Shown: positions 4,682 through 5,156 of the stretch, piece after piece
How positions within the stretch are numbered: the first letter of the stretch is position 1
Layout of the letters: each line of letters begins with the position of its first letter
Assembly (NCBI GenBank): GCA_031283025.1
Contig: JAITCP010000094.1
Location: 1-5,156, forward strand
Source: Spirochaetaceae bacterium
Lineage (GTDB): Bacteria; Spirochaetota; Spirochaetia; Treponematales; Breznakiellaceae
Direction: 5' to 3'
DNA: 5,156 nucleotides
Translations under genes and position numbers: made by a program
Notes under the pieces: generated by a model
Seen by the model: the letters and a program-made list of their open reading frames with translations, nothing else
What the model was told of the DNA's origin: nothing
Databases searched by the model: none

Positions 4682-5035
4682 TTACGACCACGTAACTCCG
4701 CCGCCGTTGTTGAGTTTTAATACCTTGCCGTCGGATAACGTATATTCCGTTCCAGCGGAAGTTATGCGCTTCTCCGTGAACCCAAAACGGGTGTGGAAAG
4801 TTGTTTCTTCGTCTATCATATAGGCAATCTTGCCGCTATAGCCGACAGCTACAAACTTCCCGTTGCCGTAGGTAATTCCAAATATCATTGACGTTCCAAA
4901 AGCGGAATTATTAACTGCCGTCCAGTTTATGCCGTCAGTGGAATAGGCCATTTTGCCGCTATAGCCGACAGCTACAAATTTGTTATTGCCGTAGTACTGC
5001 CCCGCATAAATATCCCCTCCAGAAAACCTTTGTAA
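4682..5035 (-). CDS. Propeller-repeat phage tail protein, 5'-truncated
   Basis: The frame reads leftward and is open on the minus strand from 5065 to the TAA at 4682. Recognisable protein begins near 5030 (RFSGGDIYAGQYYGNNKFVAVG). It holds two copies of a 41-residue unit around GN(G/N)KFVAVGYSGK(M/I)AY, the first continuing into STDGINWTAV. This is the beta-propeller blade type (BNR/Ycf48-like) found in phage tail and surface-binding proteins. The last 35 residues (TEKRITSAGTEYTL ... NNGGGVTWS) form a separate C-terminal piece. The only in-frame ATG (4951) falls inside a repeat with no ribosome site, so the real start is lost. A propeller needs several more blades, and the divergent transposase gene begins only about 35 bases beyond. 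The most likely reading is a gene cut by an insertion element. It may be non-functional; the exact junction is not known. Confidence 0.6.
   Translation of the reverse strand, partial: LQRFSGGDIYAGQYYGNNKFVAVGYSGKMAYSTDGINWTAVNNSAFGTSMIFGITYGNGKFVAVGYSGKIAYMIDEETTFHTRFGFTEKRITSAGTEYTLSDGKVLKLNNGGGVTWS
4831..4978 (-). repeat. Propeller-blade DNA repeat, two copies 123 bases apart
   Basis: A 25-base segment beginning TGCCGCTATAGCCGACAG occurs at 4831-4855 and again at 4954-4978. The 123-base period equals the 41-residue protein unit. Flanking sequence is less alike, as expected for blades under selection or partial gene conversion. Confidence 0.85.
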
Positions 5036-5051
5036 AACCGATAATAAAAAA

Positions 5052-5058
5052 AGGAGGG
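5052..5058 (+). promoter_or_regulatory. Ribosome binding site of the transposase-like gene
   Basis: AGGAGGG lies 9 bases before ATG 5068 and fixes that start. No stop codon separates it from a second ATG, but this is the first one with proper spacing. Confidence 0.75.
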
Positions 5059-5067
5059 ACTGAAGCT

Positions 5068-5156
5068 ATGCCATGGAAAAACGCAACAAAAGTGGAACTC
5101 AGTAAAAAACAGGAACAGATATTAAAAGAATATGCGGTGGGCACCCATACGCCAAT
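5068..5156 (+). CDS. N-terminus of an IS630-type transposase, 3' end outside window
   Basis: Only 29 codons are present (MPWKNATKVELSKKQEQILK, then EYAVGTHTP). The pattern of a short lead, V-x-L-S-x-x-x-x-x-x-L, then a small residue with THTP resembles the opening of IS630/Tc1-like transposases, where it begins the helix-turn-helix DNA-binding region (compare the common LSxEExxxLxxLxxxxxTP style). The catalytic DDE residues would lie outside the window. Divergent orientation to a 5'-truncated tail gene fits an inserted element whose left end lies within about 35 bases upstream. With so little sequence the family call is tentative. Confidence 0.5.
   Translation, partial: MPWKNATKVELSKKQEQILKEYAVGTHTP

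Larger units (their letters stand above)
5030..5156 (+). mobile_element. Probable left end of an insertion sequence
   Basis: The tail-protein frame stops making sense near 5030 and the transposase-like gene starts at 5068, so an element boundary should fall between 5030 and about 5050. The terminal inverted repeat cannot be confirmed because the right end is outside the window. IS630 elements target TA, and TA pairs occur at 5033, 5042 and 5045. Confidence 0.4.

Noticed and set aside
3813..4823. A 336-codon open frame on the + strand
   Set aside because: It lies antisense to the tail fibre and part of the propeller gene. It is long only because the 78-codon repeats carry the same open antisense frame twice; it has no ribosome site and no recognisable protein pattern.
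5005..5020. Strong SD (GGAGGGG) and ATG on the minus strand at 5007
   Set aside because: The ATG is out of frame with the propeller protein and meets a stop after 11 codons. The SD-like bases encode Gly-Gly of a propeller repeat, so they are probably chance.
2701..5045. Possible inverted ends: CGGTTTT at 2705-2711 and its complement at 5034-5040, framing the tail module as an invertible or mobile segment
   Set aside because: Only about 7 bases match exactly, with weak similarity around them; this is expected by chance, and no recombinase gene is visible.

Overview
The window looks like an accessory stretch of a spirochaete chromosome, most probably a termite-gut-type Treponema. This rests on the style of the porin-like outer-membrane protein, the treponeme-like Rpn nuclease with an EARG-repeat tail, and strong AGGAGG Shine-Dalgarno (SD) sites. 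It is an inference from remembered family style, not a database match.

Layout: (1) 1-1179, + strand: the 3' part of an outer-membrane beta-barrel gene, closed by a strong intrinsic terminator (1213-1250). (2) 1251-1557: non-coding, with three successive hairpins built on a shared AAAAC-loop-GTTT core. (3) 1558-2454, + strand: an Rpn-family PD-(D/E)XK nuclease whose 3' end carries its own in-frame SD and ATG (2212). This is the gene-within-a-gene layout of RpnL/RpnS toxin-antitoxin phage-defence genes, with four-residue repeats (EARG) in the C-terminal domain. (4) 2515-2684: a second, separate copy of the start of the inner gene, with its own SD, 24 bp fewer repeats and a different tail. It is either a stand-alone variant antitoxin or a duplication scar. 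(5) 2739-5035, - strand: a phage tail module reading leftward, made of a propeller-repeat tail protein cut at its 5' end, a tail fibre with a 78-residue tandem repeat and a pyocin-knob-like domain, and a small tail-assembly-type protein coupled to the fibre by a TAATG overlap. (6) 5068-5156, + strand: the first 29 codons of what looks like an IS630-type transposase, which probably cut off the propeller gene.

How the parts relate: the tail genes form a receptor-binding cassette from a prophage or tailocin remnant. It converges on the Rpn locus, an anti-phage system in the families studied so far. The most notable content is 2197-2684: an intragenic antitoxin followed by a free-standing, repeat-number-variant copy of its first half.
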